64,000 nt of DNA, from assembly GCF_019399895.1 (NCBI RefSeq), contig NC_091873.1, forward strand, positions 2,426,001 through 2,490,000, read 5' to 3'. Below, in pieces: positions 63,100 to 64,000 of this stretch. A model generated the notes under the pieces. The model did no database searches. It was given only the letters and a program-made list of their open reading frames with translations, and was not told the origin of the DNA. Position 1 is the first letter of the stretch; each line of letters starts with the position of its first letter. The translations under genes were made by a program, and so were the position numbers. The stretch comes from Cardiocondyla obscurior (taxonomy: Eukaryota > Arthropoda > Insecta > Hymenoptera > Formicidae).

Positions 63100-64000
63100 G
63101 TGAGTGTTACGTAAACAAAATTATTGAAAATGTCAAAGTTCAGCTAATCGAATTATCGAGATATCTTAAATACGGGATTAACCGAGTGTTGTACCGAGCG
63201 AATAACTTTACCTTAAATTACCGTTGAGATAAACTCGCCTTTAAATGCAAAAGATTTATAGCCGAGCAGATGTACCTGATAGATCTGAGACATTCTAGGT
63301 CCGGATAGTTCGTATGAACTATTCAGGAGGTCCGCTTATTTTCGTATTTTCGTCGAAATACATTTCGCAAGTATTACCCGAAGATAATTCAGAAAGCGTT
63401 TTCGTAGTGATTATTTTCGGACGCTTGATTTCTACACGTGTCATTACGCGCATTTGGTTGTAAAAAGATTAATGCGCGCATCTGTCAACAGCCCGCTTAA
63501 AATATATACATGTATATATACTTCGTTGTAACTAATACATATACAGTTGTATCTTAAAGAAATGGTAATTTTTCAATGCGCTACTTAGATTTTTATTTAC
63601 TTCGTTACGGGGAATAAAATATTCGCGTCATTTTAATGGAAATGGGTGAAAACAAATTTCGTGTATCTTAAGTGAACGTTATCATTAGTCTTGAAAAGAA
63701 AAAAAAATACTAATAATAATAATAAAATAACATCGAAAAGCTCACGATTAGCCTCTCGGTGACTGTCACGTACGTACATATATACCGGACATCACGTTCG
63801 AACTCACGCGACTCTTGGCATCACGCCACACTCGTGATCGAGCGCACGTCTTTACGATCGGGGTAAATAAATGCGTCTTGCTTGTTGTGACAAGCGCACG
63901 TCATTGTCCGAAACTGCACTTCGCGCAACTCTTTTAAAGTCGAAAGCGCGGATAATATTTTCTGTTGCTATGTGGATCTCGTGCGCGTAAAATCTGACAT
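63100..64000. other. Intronic DNA to the window end
   Basis: AT-rich sequence with short tandem runs (AAT repeats near 63,710-63,728 and TATA-type repeats near 63,505-63,520). I see no exon or conserved element. The next exon of the LIM-PET gene is presumed to lie beyond 64,000. Confidence 0.35.

Noticed and set aside
1..64000. tRNA, rRNA, CRISPR or complete transposase genes
   Set aside because: By eye I found no cloverleaf with A/B boxes, no rRNA core, no spaced direct repeats and no transposase or reverse transcriptase motifs.

Overview
The window is animal nuclear DNA, most likely from a hymenopteran insect and quite possibly an ant. The evidence is spliced genes with short AT-rich introns, insect-type orthologues, long CpG-rich intergenic stretches and many poly-T/poly-A tracts. 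The species call is inference.

Left end (1-16,003): three compact, densely spliced housekeeping genes. (1) A prosaposin precursor (+, CDS 499-4945, 13 coding exons, 844 aa) with a signal peptide, one N-terminal saposin-A domain and seven saposin-B domains. (2) SRRM1/SRm160 (+, CDS 6392-13643, 15 coding exons, about 1200 aa), with an N-terminal PWI domain, long RS/RD-rich tracts and the conserved C-terminal tail. (3) POLR3D/RPC4, a subunit of RNA polymerase III (-, CDS 16003-14427, 6 coding exons, 387 aa). SRRM1 and POLR3D are convergent and share a short 3' intergenic space with one poly(A) signal for each.

Right part (about 17 kb to the end): mostly non-coding DNA that I interpret as the 5' half of one large plus-strand gene of the LIM-PET (Limpet/Testin) family. 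The window holds candidate first coding exons at 17,721, 41,027, 43,376 and 63,011, and a Cys-rich exon at 53,387-53,472 carrying the Testin/PET-type entry motif PCLQCEEKCSGFSLHSW. The single giant exon at 43,376 (885 codons up to its donor) is phase-compatible with 53,387. The exon ends at 17,818, 41,148, 53,472 and 63,099 all leave two bases of a codon, as expected if they are alternative 5' ends feeding one common PET exon beyond the window. The LIM domains are not in the window.

On the opposite strand, inside this locus (47,873-48,955), are two consecutive copies of an exon pair with clean splice signals and no convincing ORF. They look like a duplicated non-coding transcript or a set of 5'UTR exons. 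Nearby are a 16-bp perfect inverted repeat (48,300-48,353) and two large imperfect hairpins (49,709-49,930). A foldback element lies at 25,922-26,121. I saw no tRNA, rRNA, CRISPR or clear transposase gene.
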